Shown in pieces: positions 63,264 to 64,000 of a stretch of 64,000 bases of DNA (positions are counted from its first letter, which is position 1; each line of letters begins with the position of its first letter). A program made the position numbers and the translations under genes. Origin of the DNA: Dyadobacter psychrophilus (lineage in GTDB: Bacteria > Bacteroidota > Bacteroidia > Cytophagales > Spirosomataceae); contig NZ_FUZA01000001.1 of NCBI RefSeq assembly GCF_900167945.1, positions 1,488,001-1,552,000 on the forward strand. The letters are read 5' to 3'. Under the pieces are notes generated by a model. That model did not search any database, was not told where the DNA came from, and saw nothing but the letters and a program-made list of their open reading frames with translations.

Positions 63264-64000
63264 ATGGATCAAACTTCTGTTTCTAATCGAAAGTACGTAC
63301 ATCGATTGTTAAGCAAAAACGCTTCTACCGATGAAATTCTGATTATCACAAGTTATGACTATTTTCTTCAGAAATACGACCTCAAGCTTCTGCGAGGGAT
63401 TTACAGGGAGATTATTTTAGTTCCGCATACCGCAGACGATGACTATCTGATCAATTATACGGTACGGCCTTTGCTGGACAAATTTGAAAAAGTCCATCTT
63501 GTCACAAATCCACATTACGACAAGCGAAACAAAGTAATTTACGAGTTGGTTATTCGTAAAAACAAGTCGATACGGATCACAACGGTTTACGACTTTTGCG
63601 AGAAAAACTTAAAGAAGGTTTACATTCCTGACGACATTTCTGAACTTAATCCGAATATTACGGACATGCCGGCTTTCGGCAAAAGAGTCAGGTATCCTAA
63701 AAAGATTATTGACGTCTCAGTCTCTATCATCCTTTTCACGCTGACCCTCCCGCTCTGGATTTTAAGTTATTTCCGGATCAAGTTTCAGTCTCCTGGTCCT
63801 GTTTTCTATTATCAGGAACGGGTTGGTATGGATAACAAATCATTCAAATGTATCAAGTTTCGTTCTATGGCATTGGATGCAGAATCCAATGGGGCAACTT
63901 TCTCCAAGAAAAACGATTCGAGAACATTTTCGTACGGATCATTTATGAGAATGAGCCGGATTGACGAGCTTCCACAGATTATCAATATATTCAAGAGAGA
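63264..64000 (+). CDS. initiating sugar-phosphate transferase (bacterial sugar transferase family), 3' end cut
   Basis: An open frame of at least 245 codons from the ATG at 63264 runs off the window. Residues 1 to about 145 are a soluble region of unknown type (MDQTSVSNRKYVHRLL...). From about 150 comes the Bac_transf domain: a membrane hairpin (KKIIDVSVSIILFTLTLPLW), SPGPVFYYQERVG, FKCIKFRSMALDAE and MRMSRIDELPQIINIF. It moves a sugar-1-phosphate to undecaprenyl phosphate and so starts the repeat unit. WcaJ-type relatives have four N-terminal membrane helices instead. Confidence 0.92.
   Translation, partial: MDQTSVSNRKYVHRLLSKNASTDEILIITSYDYFLQKYDLKLLRGIYREIILVPHTADDDYLINYTVRPLLDKFEKVHLVTNPHYDKRNKVIYELVIRKNKSIRITTVYDFCEKNLKKVYIPDDISELNPNITDMPAFGKRVRYPKKIIDVSVSIILFTLTLPLWILSYFRIKFQSPGPVFYYQERVGMDNKSFKCIKFRSMALDAESNGATFSKKNDSRTFSYGSFMRMSRIDELPQIINIFKR

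Overview
The window looks like a chromosomal piece of a Bacteroidota bacterium of the order Cytophagales, most like Dyadobacter or a close relative (inferred from gene content and style, not from a database search). The signs are promoters of the Bacteroidota type (a TTG near -33 and TAnnTTTG near -7), few Shine-Dalgarno sequences, many lipoproteins and AQ-type signal peptides, a DUF4249 protein, a fused rhamnulose-phosphate aldolase/lactaldehyde dehydrogenase, a DUF6600 protein and a PVC-type cytochrome. No rRNA, tRNA, CRISPR array, insertion sequence or prophage was seen.

Layout. Positions 1-2942 (minus strand) hold an envelope operon: a frameshifted lipoprotein, a SurA/DsbA-like lipoprotein, a DUF4249 lipoprotein and the first codons of another exported protein. 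A small XRE regulator is divergent from it at 3116. At 3437-6332 are a tail-specific protease and an FKBP isomerase (minus). At 6622-9089 are atpA and atpG without the rest of the ATP synthase genes. Positions 9218-12713 hold a LolA-like protein, a YceI protein, a plant-type glucuronokinase homologue and galU. Next to galU is a perfect 38-bp inverted repeat. Positions 12802-26207 are general chromosome: a beta-helix/PDZ protein, a CorC/HlyC-type membrane protein, a DUF763 protein, a higBA toxin-antitoxin pair, a large HEAT-repeat cytochrome lipoprotein, a DUF433/PIN-like pair, membrane and transport genes and arfB. Positions 26512-32634 hold a DUF6600 protein and a rhamnose locus (GntR/LacI hybrid regulator, RhaI, RhaEW) with a REP-like repeat cluster between the converging genes. 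Positions 32925-37933 (minus) are an operon of a lipoprotein, an S15-type hydrolase and a prolyl oligopeptidase whose 5' end carries a 15-bp minisatellite. aspS follows at 38026.

Positions 39924-64000 (plus) are one large surface-polysaccharide locus of the Wzx/Wzy type. In order it has the outer-membrane exporter (SLBB), a Wzz-like chain-length protein, a complete CMP-pseudaminic acid pathway (PseB, PseC, PseF, a PseG-PseH fusion, PseI), a PhyH-like 2-oxoglutarate dioxygenase, a flippase, an unassigned GT-B-like protein, a Wzy-like polymerase, three GT4 glycosyltransferases, two secreted beta-helix proteins, a UDP-HexNAc dehydrogenase and 4-epimerase pair (predicted UDP-GalNAcA synthesis), and at the window edge a sugar-phosphate transferase that would start the repeat unit. 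The glucuronokinase/galU pair at 10.8-12.7 kb could supply UDP-sugars to it.

Most worth following up: the pseudaminic acid locus with its dioxygenase and two beta-helix proteins, one built like a phage tailspike; the glucuronokinase-galU pair; the His/Arg minisatellite ahead of a signal peptide; the palindromic repeats; and the higBA promoter, where operator, -7 box and start codon overlap.
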